A stretch of 64,000 nucleotides of DNA from Phytoseiulus persimilis (GCA_037576195.1 CM075103.1:36903250-36967249), one strand, 5' to 3'; shown: positions 12,401 to 24,160, counted from the first letter of the stretch. Made by a program: numbers and translations. Notes: generated from the letters alone by a model not told the origin.

Positions 12401-13391
12401 ATCAAATACTTTCAAGTTTCTGAAGTACTCTTTCCGGGGGGTCATGTGGCATGATGCTCCACTATCGCAGACCCATTGCGTCAGATTCTTAGGGCTCTCT
12501 GATGCGCCGCGAGCATGAGCCATGAAACCTATTTTCTCATTTTTTTCTTTCTCAGAGGGACATTTAGCTGCCCAGTGACCAAGCTGATGACATTTTTGGC
12601 ACGGGAACCGTTTCTTCTTGTCTTGCAGTTTCTCCTTTTTCTTCGCTTGATCCAGCCGCGAGCTGTTTTCGTTTGCTGACAATGAACGCTTGTTCATTGG
12701 CGGCGACGGCATCTCGTTTTTCGGTGCTGCATAGCTTATCAATCAGGAGCCTGAGCGTTTGCTTCTCTGCTGGAATAGTCTCCCAAACATCGCGGAAACT
12801 ATTGTATTCCTTGCCTAGAGTTGACATGATACGGAGTGTTAACATTATTTCCGACAGCTCGTTCAGCTTGTGGTTCTTCAACTCGATATTCATATCCATG
12901 AATAACTTTTGCAATATCGCAATATGAGTCATCTATAATCAATATTCGGAGTCATCTTTCTTGGCTCTGTAGAACTGTTCTACGACCGAGTCGAGCCGCT
13001 GTCACAAGCTCCGCTCGGAGCGAGCGCACAGGATCTTCCATATTTCGTTCGAGGAATCGCACGTCAAGACAAGTTTAGCTATCGCGTCGCCCAGAGCACT
13101 TGCCATGAGACTCACTGCTTTTGCGTCTCTCGTCGCCCATTTTACTACAGCATCTTCATTCGTTGAACCCGGTTTCAGCTCTACTCCGGTAACGACGGAC
13201 TCCAGTTGATGAGCCTTGAGCACATGTCTCATCATCCACTTCCATTTTGCCCAGTCATCCTGACCGTTAAGTTTCGACAACTTCACCCTGAATCCTGAAT
13301 CGTCCATCCAATCTTTTCCTGTTGACTCGTTGACAACGAAACCTTCATTCCTTCGCAAGGTGGAATCAAATTTCCTTTTTCTGAGCTTCAA
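9411..13391 (-). pseudogene. Copia gag-pol, broken by stops and frameshifts
   Basis: Reading from 13391 down: a gag start (13391-13002) ending in a premature stop at CARSERSL, and gag resuming after further stops near 12935. Next come a zinc knuckle CQKCHQLGHWAAKC, protease WVCDSGASCHMT and a pre-integrase segment LYHERLGHRN (12742-11984). Integrase (11935-11411) has the acidic positions in HADVN, RSDGGGEF and SIEREN, ending in TGA where a tryptophan is usual. Reverse transcriptase (11162-10185) has VDFDETFSPVA and YVDDGLV, ending in TAG after SLTIS. RNase H (10148-9411) has YSDADFAGC and LSTTEAE. Reading frame changes occur near 12.70 kb and 11.96 kb. The domains are recognisable throughout, so decay is moderate. 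Confidence 0.93.
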
Positions 13392-13490
13392 TTTTCAAAT
13401 GGATGAGCACCGGCGCGATGGAACTCTGCGATGAGCACCGTCGCGATCACGCATTAGCCTTCGGTAGAGAAAACAGACAGATGAAAACCC

Positions 13491-13505
13491 ACTGGGCCCA
13501 TAACT
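13491..13505 (-). other. Primer-binding site of the Copia element (initiator tRNA-Met type)
   Basis: Directly inside the 5' LTR the plus strand reads ACTGGGCCCATAACT. This resembles the anticodon arm of initiator tRNA-Met (CAT anticodon in context). Drosophila copia is known to prime from a half-tRNA cut in that arm instead of the tRNA 3' end, so this element probably does the same. Confidence 0.75.
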
Positions 13506-13712
13506 TGTTGTTTCAAATCAGTCTGAAGCTCACCATTTCGGTGGCATTACGTGAACCAAAAAAAACGTGACTTTCTTGGTATCGCGGGTTCCGCACTGTA
13601 TGTCTTGTTTTATTTCGTTTTAGCAGACGACAGCTCCTCGCGCCATTTCTATATTTGAATCGTCCCATAGATTTCTTATCATTGTTCTGTAATTTATGAT
13701 CTCTTCACAACA
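13506..13712 (-). repeat. 5' LTR of the Copia element (207 bp)
   Basis: This LTR begins TGTTGTTTC and ends CACAACA on the plus strand and is followed by the CCGAG duplication. It is the longer of the two LTRs. Confidence 0.92.
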
Positions 13713-14513
13713 CCGAGCACCTCGAAGACACTCCATCTGGCCCACGATGACGGTGAAGAAAACTGCGACAGCCACATCACATGAACACTTCATTGTAGTG
13801 AGTTCGTAGCTCGGTTGGTTCCCTGGAACAAACTGTGAGTGATTATGAGCATGTTGGTTCCCCTCCCATCTGTTTGGACGTTTGCAGAGGGAAGCGAATG
13901 CGGAAGAGGGGCAACCACCCTGATATCTACTGCGAAGTGCTTTCGAAACGTGCACCTTCGGACTTGGACCTGCTTCGGGTCAGTGCCTCCTTCTCACCTC
14001 TGCGGATTTCCCCACTCGGCTGATACACAGGGAATCATGGACAGTGGCCGTGTCTGCTCCGTCTCGAATTCTCGTCACTAGATTCTTGGGTCAGCTTCTC
14101 TTGAAGACTAGGTTATCTGACTGTAGCAGATGGGAGTTTTCACCTTCTACAATGGGGATTACTCTGATCCGTCCTAGCTTCGGAGGCACGAGGTGTGGTC
14201 CCCTTTTTGAATCAAGTCTCGGAGAACTGGAATAAGAACCACGAGGGAGAAACTGGAGACATTCTTCTCCATGAGCTTTCGGTAGGGACTCCGCACAGCC
14301 TCGACGAGCGCGATTTTCGCTCAGCTAGCGCTTGGTGCGCAAGTAGCTGTGATTTTTTAACTTTTCGTCGGACATGATATTTTCTCGCATTCTTTGAGCG
14401 TGGTGGTCTTAACTGGGCAAGAGTGAGAACGTGGGTTGGGTGACGCGAAATGTACCATATATTGCCTCCTGCAACTTCGATCCTTCTTTTTCTCCCGAGG
14501 CTGCTCTTTCCTC
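13713..14513. other. Intergenic; no gene recognised
   Basis: Right flank of the Copia insertion. Open frames are short (up to 111 codons) and overlap on both strands without any recognisable domain. It is not part of the blocks shared between paramyosin copies as far as I can see. Confidence 0.4.
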
Positions 14514-14915
14514 GGGATCGATCGAACGTTCTGAACACTTCAACCGCGTCTTCTACTGAGACCCAATCAGCAGACGCCCTGAGCGCCGGGAGCAGCGATT
14601 CCCCAAAAGTGCAACCAAGGGCACACTAGGGCGGGTTTTCCACCACTAACAGACTGGCTTCCGCCATGCGGGATGGCAGGACAAAATCCCATTCATCGTG
14701 TGCCGAAAGGCAGTGTTTCGCGAAACCGAACTCGACGATGGAACTCTCCTTCAACGAGTTCCGCGGCTCATGCTGAGCCTAACTCATCCGTACCACCGTC
14801 GACTTCACGAACAGGTATCCCAGTTTCCCAATCGTCCTCTCAGGTTCGTCTTTCCGCCCGGCCCTGCTGGAGCACTTCCAAGCCTTCATTGGAAGTGAAG
14901 CTGAAATTTTCTTCA
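14514..14915. repeat. Linker block of the paramyosin duplication, copy 2
   Basis: Near-identical to 7490-7900. It is followed at about 14930 by the 3' flank of paramyosin B, as copy 1 is followed (after about 260 extra bases) by the 3' flank of copy D. Confidence 0.8.
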
Positions 14916-15142
14916 TTTGACCGCTGGCCAGGTCTTACGGCGAGTGCACCGTCACCGTGAATCAATTTCCGAGGGCGTGACGCGTCATGACCTCCGAAAG
15001 CCGGAACCGCACTGAAAACGAACTCATCGAGACGGAGGCGACGACGACTGCGTTCTTTCCCCGCTCGAGCGCGCTTAGCAGCGCACTCGATGAGGGTTCT
15101 GCTGTGAGGAGGAAAGGAGACACCGCGACGTCCGCCGGAAAC

Positions 15143-15148
15143 TTTATT
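15143..15148 (-). promoter_or_regulatory. Polyadenylation signal AATAAA of paramyosin B
   Basis: TTTATT on the plus strand, about 270 bp beyond the stop codon of copy B. The same signal in the same context lies at 42743-42748 behind copy C. Confidence 0.65.
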
Positions 15149-15418
15149 GGCATATTTTCTCTCCCTATTCGTATCCGATTGGTAACAGCTGCTTTATCTC
15201 ACACATCGACCACTGGGAAGGCGACTTTGTTTCGTCCTCGGTAGAGGGAAGGATGAAACGCGACGTCTTAGGAAGCTGAGTTGACTTTGCCGGAGTGGCC
15301 ACATTGGCACTGAGCTGAAAGGGGTCGCTTCGACGTTTCTTCACAGAGCCGACGAACCGACTCCTGGCTGAGATCATGAAAGTATGACTGCCGGAATCGT
15401 GTGCAGGGCAGTTGACGT

Positions 15419-18400
15419 TTACATCTGCGTCGTGGTGGACTCTTCGGTGACGAACACTTGCCGGCTGCCGCCGGGCACCTGTAACGCAAACGGCTCGGTG
15501 TACAGCGGTTCCGTGGTCTCGCAAACTACGCAGTTGAGAGCCCTCTCTCTTTCTCCTCATGGGATCAACACTTACGGTAGATGTAGTCACCCAGCTCCTG
15601 TGCTTAGCTCTTATAAGCGAGAGATTTCCTTCAGCAGAATCGGCTCTGTCTTCAGCGGCTTCGAGCTCGCGCTGGAAGCGGCGGACACGGGACAGATTCT
15701 GTTGGCTGAGGCCTTCCTGTGGGTTTCGGTGGGATGGAGAAAAAGTTATTCACCGCATCTCCGGGACTTCCGGGCAAATCTCTCGTGAGAAGGAAGCATT
15801 GCGACGGAGGACACGAACCTGCTCAGTCATTTGCCTCTTGTACACTTTCACCTTCTCGTTGAGCTTCTCAATGGTGTCGTTGAGCATGGTGATGGTCTTG
15901 TGGTCCTCTTCGGTCTGGACCAGCAATTCTTTGGAACGGTGATCCTTCTTGCGGAGAACCTTCTGAGTCTCACCATGACGTTTCTTCTCCTCGTCAAGTT
16001 CGAGCTCAATGTCGCGGATCTAAGGGCAGAGAATCGCCCGTTCAGGAGTGACGGAGAGTGGGGCTCGCGGCAACACGATTCGTAATAGGATTTAAGGCTC
16101 TCGAGGAAGGACGAGGAAAACAAGAAAATTCACTCACCCTGGCTTCGAGCTTTCCAATGACCCTCTTTCCACCGGCGAGGGCGTTGGCCTCAACCTCCTC
16201 GATCCTGACTTGAAGGGTGCGGACCTCGACCTCGAGAGACTTTTTGATTGATTCGACCTTGATGTATTTTTCCTGTTCTTCAACGAGGATGTCCTTGGTG
16301 CTCTTCAGCTCCACGAGAGTCCTCTGGAGACGCTCATCAACAACACGGAGTTCCTTGTGGAGCTCGTCGTAGTCGGCCTGGAGGGCGGATAGCTCGCCTT
16401 CGAGCTTGCTCTTGGCCGAGGCAATGTTGACGTTGATGGTGGTGAGTTCATTTATGCGGACTTGAGCCTCTTCGAGAGACTGCTCAGCGACACGTTTGCC
16501 GCGGAGGGCGGATTCGAGAGCGACGCGCTGCTCGTCGAGCTCAGCCTGGAGACCCTGGCACCTCCTCTGGGAGACGCCGAGCTGGTCGAGGGTCTGCTGG
16601 AGCTGGCGGGCAACTTCATCGTAGTGAGCTTGGAGTTCCTGGATCTGCATGGCCTGCTTCTTGATGACGCGTTGCAAGTCGAGGTTCTGCTTGTTAGCGG
16701 CATCGAGAGACATCTCGAGCTCGGTGATCTGGGCTTGCATCTTCTTCTTGATGCGGGCGACCTCGGTCTTGAGCTTGGCCTCGGCATCGGCGAGACGCAT
16801 GTTGAGGTTCTCGACCTCCAGCATGTACTGCTTGCGGAGCGCCTCGAGCTCCTCCTCCTTCTGGGCGAGGCGCTTCTCGTACTCGTGGCGGACTTGCTGC
16901 AGTTCGGACTGGAGCACCTGGCAGCGGTTCTCGGCGGATTTGCGCAGGGACTCGCTCTCCTTGTAGGCGGCGCTGAGCTCGTCGCGTTCGTTCTCGAGAC
17001 GCTTGATCTCGATCTCGAGCTCGTGGTTGCGACGGATGGCATCGGCCAAAGAGCTCTTGGCGTCCTGGAGATCGTCGCTGAGCTTCTTGTTCTCCCTGGC
17101 AAGAGCGTCCTTCTGCTCCTGGAGCTTCTCGTATTCGTGCTGGAGCTTGGCGAGCTCGGCGGCCTTCTGGCGAGCGTCTCTCTGGGCCTGCTCCATGAGC
17201 ATGGTGACTTCCTCGAGTTTGGCCCTCAGGTCGTTGTTGAGCTTCTCGAGCTGAGCGACGCGCTTCTCGAGAGCCTGGGCATGCGCGGTGGCCTTCTCGA
17301 GGTCCATGATGAGGACCTCGACTTCGCTCTGGAGACGCGACTTCTGCTTCTCGAGCGAAGAGCACCTGTTCAGGAGGGCCTCGAGCTGCTCTTCGTACTC
17401 GGCGATCTTCTGAGCCATCTTGCGGCGGAGGTCTTCGACTTCGTCGATGTGAGCTTGGCATTCGGCCTCGTACTTGCTCTTGTAGGTGGCAGCGTCGGCG
17501 TTGGCCTTCGAGAGCTGTCTCTCGATCTCCAGACGAGCCTCGGCTTCCTCATCGAGCTGAACCTTCAGCGACTCGATCTCGACTTCGAGTGTGTGCACAT
17601 GGTTCTCGAGGGAAGAGCGTCTCTGCAGGAATGTGGAAATTAGTTAGGAATTCATCGGATCCATCGTTGGATAACCTGAACTCGTTCGGAAAACGGCGTA
17701 ATGGGGAGGGATAGAGAGAAACACGCACCCTCTCCTCATCTTCGAGACGCCTGCGGCAGTCTTCCAGCTGGGTGGCAAGCTGACCCTTGAGATGGTTGAC
17801 GTTGTCGAGAGAAACCTTGAGCTCGTGGATCTCTTTCAAATACTCAGCATTCTCAGCGCTGAGTCGGGACCTGTTCGAGAGACGGGAAACGGGAGAGAGT
17901 TAGCCCTGGGCTTGTTGCGGGCCTTGCTGAACGCAAAAATATTGGGATGTTTGACCTAAGCGAACAAACTCGCCTCTGAGCGGTGACCTCAACGATCGTT
18001 CTGTTCAATTCCTCGATGCGGATGTTCAGCTCATAAACGGTCGTCTCGAGTTTCTCCACGGTCTTCATGGCGGTCATTTTCTCCTTCTGAGCGTTTTCGA
18101 CTTGAGCGAGCAATTCGTAGACTTCGGCCTGGAACTTCTGCTTCTCTTTCTCGGATCTGCAACGCAAGAAGCCTTAGAGATTCCGCTTCCCGTATTTTGA
18201 CAATGAAAACCGCGTTTGATGATCCTGCCGGACTGAGTCCCTCTCGAAATAACGTCAGAGGACCGTTTTGAGAGTAGCCCAGATGCGGGCCGACGGGAAA
18301 GACCGCGGGATTGTTCCATGGGTTGATGGACATTTTCCCGAAACCGAGAGTCGATTGTTACTGCATAAAGCTCCATCTCCAGGGGGGGCAGATCAGCGAA

Positions 18401-19266
18401 GCAAAAATTCAGATTGTTCCGTACTTGGCCTTGGCCCGAGCGACGGCATCGAGCTGTTCCTGGAATTCAGCGATGGCTTCCTGGTGCTTCTTGCGCAAAT
18501 GGTGGGCAGTTTCCTCGCTTTCCAGGTGGACATCTTCTAGCAGCTTCCTGTAAGCGCATTCGCGGAGGATGAGTCGCGTTTACCACGTTACCTTCCGAGA
18601 GCTCGAGTCGGTACCGCCGGGTCGCGGGAGTACCTATCTGTCCCGGCAGGGAGCAGGGCATGCTGCGCCCCGCTTCAGGCAGCACAACAGCCACGAGCAA
18701 ACTTCTCTCAACCAAGTAGCTCAACGTACCTGAGCTTGGACAGCTCAGTATCCCGTTTCTTGTTCATCTCGCACTGGGTTTCGGCCCCGCCTTCGGCCTC
18801 CTCCAGGCGGTCGGAAAGTGCAATAAGTTGACATTGCAGATCAGATCGTTCGCGTTCAATTCTCTGCCTCAACTCACGCTCGCTATCCAGATCTTCCTGG
18901 AGCAGACGGAGTTTGTCCTGCAATCGCGAACTCCTTAGTACGGCCTGGAACCTCACCCTCCATTCGCCCTCAAAGGTCAGAGAGACGGCAGCACACCACA
19001 TACGGGACACCGAACACGGGCGATAGATACTCCGAAGCGGGAAAGCACTTGGTCTACGTCGATCGGTCCATACAGGACAGAGCCCAGAAACCGATCTAGC
19101 GGAGCGCTCGTTGTAATCCAAAATCGCGAAGCACCACAACAATCCTCTTTCTTACCTCGAGCCTTGTCAGGGCACCGAGGTCGGTTCCATACTCGATCGA
19201 GATGTCTCCCCCGGCTCCTCCGGTGCTCTTGTATACGTATTTGCTGGACCGTGTAACGGAGGCCAT
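15419..19266 (-). CDS. Paramyosin, copy B (9 coding exons, 877 aa)
   Basis: Same product and exon plan as copy A. Exons in order: 19266-19156, 18917-18730, 18547-18425, 18156-17974, 17870-17729, 17622-16138, 16019-15819, 15716-15576, 15478-15419; total 2634 bases with TAA. Every exon has exactly the length of its counterpart in A and C, and no stop or frameshift is visible, so it should encode a full rod. Exon 6 alone carries 495 codons. The GC donor of intron 4 is kept. The 3' flank with AATAAA is retained, unlike copy A. Position relative to A suggests a direct duplication about 12.9 kb apart. Whether all copies are expressed, or whether part of this is an assembly of alleles, cannot be told from sequence. 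Confidence 0.93.
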
Positions 19267-20188
19267 GATCCTTCGAGGGGATCAAGAGATCACAGAACCA
19301 AACACAGACCCTCAACGACAGGCGCGACGAACTCGAAACTCCCGAGGCAGCTACTGAGAGCGGCACAGCTCAAGTCTGGTATTGAGTTGGTAGCGGTGGC
19401 CTTCTTGGGTATTGGCTTCCAGCGCTGGAAAGGGCACTGGAAGAGTGCGAGGAGGAGCGCACCGCAGAGATTAGTCATGATCCTCCCTTAGAGTTCGAGT
19501 CTGCTTGGGAGACGGTGCGGCGTGGTGCCCTTATTCGCTTTTCAGTTCCCAGCTGACCTACCTGTATCAGCGTGGAAAGAAGGGCTGTGACTCGCTTCTC
19601 CATAGAGAGATCGACGAGGAAAGGTAGAGAAACCCGGTAGAGGGCGGTTGAACCGGGAACACCAACGCCCAGATTCCTCAGCACGGCGGCAGCTCAAGCA
19701 GACCACTCCAGAGGGATGGAAATTAACACCCGAGCCGACTATTTTTTCTTTAGAGATGTTTCCATAAGCTGAGCACGTATGGCTTTTTACTTGGCTATGT
19801 CTACTTTCAGTCTCGACGGAGAAATCAGTAATCAGTCTGAGCGGGTGATATAGAGAGAGAAAGAAAGAGCGCGTTGGGAGGAGTGGTTTGTCGGGAACGG
19901 AATTCGAGTTCCGGCTTAGACCGAATAATATCGATCGATGACACCGCGGAAATTCCGGCCACGGTTTCTCGTTCTGCTCTGGGGCTGGACAGGAGGATGA
20001 TCTTTTTTCGCTCAGCCTCGGGCTGACTATAGTCCGCACCACGAGAACAAGAGTTGCGCCATGCCTAGATGAGTGATCGGAAGGGAAAAACCCAAGAGAA
20101 CGCCCCCAGAATAGTTCCGATGGACTGTCAATTTGAGATTTTCTAATGGATCCGATCATCCCTGTGGCGGCGAATCCCAGCTATACAT
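19267..20188 (-). promoter_or_regulatory. Duplicated 5' flank of paramyosin B
   Basis: Matches 6390-7345 upstream of copy A with small indels (for example around 19722-19800). It ends at 20188, where a Gypsy LTR starts; in copies A and C the flank continues. Confidence 0.6.
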
Positions 20189-20626
20189 TGTGTTAAGTTT
20201 TATCACTGTGGTGGGTTTTTCCAAGGTACTCAGAATCCGACAGGAATAACACGAGGCCTGAGTTGGCTGCCACAGCGAGACTGATTGTTCGCGTGGAAAG
20301 AGTGTGTCTTGTTTCATTCACGTTGTGTGGCGGCAGCGTTCGAACGTGTAGAAGAGGCTGACTCTGACAACTCTCCCCTTCTTTGATTATATACAATTCA
20401 AGATATTATTGTAGTATCGACGAGGCGGAGGCTGAATTGGACGTCGACATGCGTCGTCTTTATTCGTGTGTTATGATCTCTACCAAGGCACCTCCGTGCG
20501 TGGCAGCCTTTCTACCCCGATGATACACCGGGGACTACGGTGTTACACAACGCTCTCCATTGGCCGCCTCCTTTCTCCACGCTTGGCCAATCGTTCTCTC
20601 AGACTCTAGAACTCCTCGACACTACA
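20189..20626 (-). repeat. Probable 3' LTR of a Gypsy-type element
   Basis: On the minus strand this segment begins TGTAGTGTCGAGG and ends AACTTAACACA, a TG...CA arrangement. It starts 22 bp after the stop codon of the integrase frame, and its far edge coincides exactly with the point where the paramyosin B flank stops matching copies A and C. Only one LTR is present in the window, so the borders rest on these two facts. Confidence 0.65.
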
Positions 20627-20648
20627 ATTATTAATGGCAATGTCACAA

Positions 20649-21449
20649 TCAGTGCGGTCGATATCTGTCGGGTGGAACACCGGCTGTAATTCGAGTCGAT
20701 CTTCGTATCTGTTCCTGAGGGAAGTCCTCGTGAGCTTCCTCAAAGGTCTCTAAGGCGTCCTCAAACAATGCTGAGTCGGCTTGATTTGCATCACTAGTAT
20801 TCTGAGAAGGCACAAGTATCGCCTGTTCAGAAGGACTCCTATCTGGCTCGGGGTTTGCGGAAAACAGGACAGAATTCAGATCATCGTCGGGCGATTTTGC
20901 CACAATTTCGCCGTTTAATCGCCTGAGCTGATTGTGGTGTCGCTTGGAAACTCCTTGCGGCAATGCGACCATGGCAACCTTTCTCCCATAGAGTTTGACG
21001 ATCTTGCCCAGACTCCATTTCTGGCTTCTGTTGTACATTCGAGCCATGACGCTGTCGCCGATGCTGAACTTGGACGTATGCCGCGTCTCTTCGTTTCTGG
21101 ACTCAGTTTCGTTTTCAGGGTGATACGTCGCCTGCGGTAGTTCGCTCAGCAGGTCCGAGCGACAGCGGAATTGACGACCAATCATGGCCTCTGCTGGTGT
21201 CCTGTTTGTTGTCGAGTTCGCTACCATCCGGTATTGGAACAAAAACCTTTGAAGCGCGGCATGAAGGTCTCTCTCTCCTCCACTCTTGATTTTCCTCAAT
21301 CCCTGCTTGACAGTCTGCACGTACTTCTCAACTTGACCATTTGAAGCCGGGCTGTACGGGGGTGAAGTTTTGTGGATTATGCCGTTTCCACGACAGAAGT
21401 TGTTGAACTCGTCAACGGGGCCAGCGTAGTCAATGTGCACCCGATCCAC
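20649..21449 (-). pseudogene. Gypsy-type integrase fragment with internal deletion
   Basis: The 266-codon frame begins with the first catalytic strand (RVHIDYAGP), then jumps to EFNNFCRGNGIIHKTSPPYS and NGQVEKYVQTVKQG, which carries the catalytic glutamate. The stretch that should hold the second aspartate is missing, so the deletion removes about 60-70 residues but keeps the frame. A chromo-like C-terminal part follows (SIGDSVMARM, RRLNGEIV) and a low-complexity tail. Protease, reverse transcriptase and RNase H are absent; sequence beyond 21470 is 45-bp satellite. It is a dead remnant inserted in the flank of paramyosin B. Confidence 0.88.
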
Positions 21450-21465
21450 GGGCTTCTCAGCGGGT

Positions 21466-21548
21466 TCTCAGATTGGTCTCGGAATCACTCCTCCAGAGTT
21501 GAAAAGTAATGCTCAGATTGGTCTCGCAATCACTCCTCCAGAGTTGGG
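21466..21548 (+). repeat. Two units of the 45-bp satellite
   Basis: About two copies of the same unit as at 1-1766, in the same orientation, immediately after the truncated Gypsy fragment. The junction with the Gypsy sequence lies near 21470. Confidence 0.85.
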
Positions 21549-22666
21549 ATCACCTCGATAGACTCCAAAAAGTATAGTCGGGAACCCCGGAATCAATTCG
21601 GTAGGCGGCCATCGTAGAACCCGCCTCATATACCCGGGTCCGGAACCGGGTATCATACCCGGTTCTGCGACCCCTACTTCTGACGTAGTGAGTTCGCTGA
21701 TCGGGACTTTGAAATGGAACGCGCGCAATTGGGTTCAGAGCTACGCGTTGAGCTGCCCCGTCCTGCAGAGTCGCCAAGCATCGATGACAGCTTTCGCAGA
21801 GGAATCACCCTGAACTTTTCGCACGCGAGCCGGTGGTCTGCCGTCATTCACAGGTATACGCGTGCGAAAAGCTCCTGGATGCGATCGTACGCGTTTATCC
21901 TCAAAGTCTCGTTCAGCGAACTCACTTCAGCAACACTGGCATGCTGAAGAAAGTCGCTGAACACCGCGAACTGTTGGGCGAGCCTTCATCGAAATGCATT
22001 CAATCCCGTTCATGGTACGGTCTTCCAACTCTCTTGTCGCGTTCGTACGCATCCATTTCTACTGAACGCAAGTTCGCATAACGACCGCTCTAGTCGCAGA
22101 CTGGAGCGGGATCGGTTTCTCCTTTCACCTGGAGCCACGTCACTTCCTCGGGACAGTTGGAAATTTCCACTTCGAGTGGCGGAGCTCTCGTTCTCGGTTC
22201 GGGTTCTCCCTCCGCAGCGGAAAAATTCCACTTTCTGAAGACTTCCTCTTCGCTTAACCTGTCGGCGCTCTACGAAGTTGTCAGCGAGCTGTTTTTTCTT
22301 GTGAGAGAAATATATCTCGTCAGAACGAAAGTCAAGTCGCGTCACTGCCACTCCATCCCAAGGTTATGCGATGCTGTGAGGCGTGAGATGAGATGAATTC
22401 ATTTAGCCTGCAGACTGTTTGGCAAGCGTACCCCAGAAGCAGCTTGTGAAGAAGCCCCGAATCCATGCAGGAAAGACAATGCGTTTTGTCACTCTGCCGA
22501 AAAACCAGCTACGTGGGTTCCTTTGCGATAGGTTCAGGCTCGCCTGTCTGAATCCCGAATGCTGAGTCCGGTCAAGTCTTGAGAAGATTCGTTCCTACTC
22601 TCCTCCGATGGTCGGAGTGGGAATTTCCTGCTCGGGATTAAAAGGGACCGTCTGTGATCTTTGCAG
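21549..22666. other. Intergenic region and likely 5' part of the ZP gene; no confident exon
   Basis: Short overlapping frames only. The ZP gene should have a start and signal-peptide exon somewhere here or further upstream, but I cannot identify it. Two stretches near 21690 and 21910 share an inverted GTGAGTTCGCTGA-like motif. Confidence 0.35.
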
Positions 22667-23872
22667 GTGGCGGCTCTCTTGGGGGCAGCTGCTGCTCAAG
22701 AGGGAACCAGAGACGACTCTCACGTCGAGAACGTCGTCCGTAAAGCCGTTGCAGACGAGTTCGACTCGAAGATCCTCACCAACAAGACAACCGCTTTCCT
22801 CTCGTGCGCTTCGGGGGAAATGCACGTGAAGCTCAATTTCAGCGAGCCGTTCCGAGGGATCACCTACGTCGACTACGACAAGACGAGTCCGTGCAAATTC
22901 TACGGAGACGGACAGAAATACTACGAGCTACGAATACCGCTAAAAGGCTGCGGAACCAAGCAGGTACGACCGGGTCGCTTGGCCAGTTTTTCGACTGTCC
23001 TCGTGATTGAGCTCACTTTGCGACTCTACCGCTCCTGTGACGGCTGGACAGAGAACGGAAGGTGACGATATCCTTCCCTTGGGAAGGTTCTCTCCGCCTG
23101 GCTCGGATTGAAAATCGGTTTTTTAATTGCAGGAAGCGCCGAGGGTGTTCATTAACAACATAATCGTCCGCTTCCATCGGTCGCTGGAGCTCGAAGAAGA
23201 CGAAATTAAAACGATCATCTGCCGTTACCCGCCGCCGCTTGCACCGCCACCCGCTAATGTCATCGCGCCAATGTAGCTTTCAATTAACGGCGAAACACGT
23301 CATTGAGAGATCACCAGCTCCGCCGCGCGATCGACGTTCTGATGTCTCAATATTTTCTTGCAGAGTCGAAGCTCCACACGCGGATATCGTACCACACGAG
23401 CTACGTTCATGTGTTCGAGAGGCCTGTGTGGGACGTCATCATCCGGGTCCTGACGTTCCCGGATTATCGTTTCGAGCCCACTATCACCATCAGGAGACTT
23501 CCTCCTCTCCGAGACGTTCCTGACGTTGATTTCCGATCGATGACCGAAACCGAGATCGGGCCGTCGAGGAGAAAGCTCGAGTTCGTTTTCTCGGATGAGT
23601 CGCGTCCTGAAGGAGACAGAGCGACTTCCGAGTACACGGAGCCCCCACAGAGGAGACGAGCGGCCTCGATCGCGAGCTATCAGAAGTCGGTGCTCAGGCC
23701 GATCGAGATCGATGCGGATCTGCCCGATGACGCAAGATCCGACGTAACATTCGACATTCCCTCCGAGGTTTTGGCGTCGCGGGTGACGACCACGGACATG
23801 GAGAACGTTGCGGGAGGGAGAATGGTCACCCAGCGAACCACGATCCAGAGCAGCCGAACCACCAGATACTAG
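22667..23872 (+). CDS. ZP-domain (zona pellucida) cuticle-type protein, 5' partial
   Basis: ZP-domain proteins polymerise into extracellular matrices; in arthropods many are cuticular. Exon 22667-22963 follows an acceptor (TTTGCAG) and encodes the end of a likely signal peptide (VAALLGAAAAQE) and the start of the ZP domain with FLSCASGEMHVKLNF, YVDYDKTSPCKFYG and LRIPLKGCGTKQ. Exon 2 starts at 23133 (acceptor ATTGCAG) and encodes FINNIIVRFHRSLEL and IICRYPPP, the typical end of the N-terminal ZP half. A third exon, probably from 23366, carries WDVIIRVLTFPDYRFEP and a charged tail to the TAG at 23870-23872. The last donor, perhaps the weak GTCATC after PPPAN, is uncertain. I see no membrane segment. 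The 5' exon is not identified. The lack of stops in matching exons favours a working gene. Confidence 0.78.
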
Positions 23873-24035
23873 TCAGCGCCTGCAGATATTTATATGAGAA
23901 GAAGATCAGGTTCGATGATGACTCGGTGATTCTGGTAGACTCCCCGCTGGTTCCACTCCTGATGACGAGCTTCACTATCCGGGTGCCACGAAGACGATAC
24001 GAATGTTGTTCCTTCGATTGACAACTGCTACGACA

Positions 24036-24160
24036 AGCCGAAAAATCGAGCCCGAAAAGCATGGAGCCGAAAAGCATGACGCCGGAAACCTCCTCTCCCA
24101 ACGGCGGAGTGTTCGGGACTGGTATGGCGGGATGGGATTTCTGTATCGTTTCGTCGATTT
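24036..24160 (+). repeat. Inverted-repeat family, copy 1
   Basis: About 120 bp containing GAAAAATCGAGCCCGAAAA, then imperfect GAGCCGAAAAGCATG-like short repeats and CCTCCTCTCCCAAC. It is the inverse of 24885-25035. It may be one end of a transposon whose other end is the partner copy; the 700 bp between them have no recognisable gene. Confidence 0.6.

Larger units (their letters stand above)
9239..13712 (-). mobile_element. Copia-type LTR retrotransposon, degenerate, full length with TSD
   Basis: The element lies on the minus strand. Direct repeats 9239-9399 and 13506-13712 are its LTRs, beginning TGTTGTTTCAAATC and ending CTCTTCACAACA. The five bases CCGAG flank it on both sides (9234-9238 and 13713-13717), a target-site duplication of the size expected for Copia. 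Inside, in order along the minus strand, are gag with a zinc knuckle, protease, integrase, reverse transcriptase and RNase H, the order that defines Ty1/Copia. A purine tract (ATCTGGAGGAAG on the sense strand) abuts the 3' LTR. Several stops and frameshifts make it non-autonomous. Confidence 0.95.
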
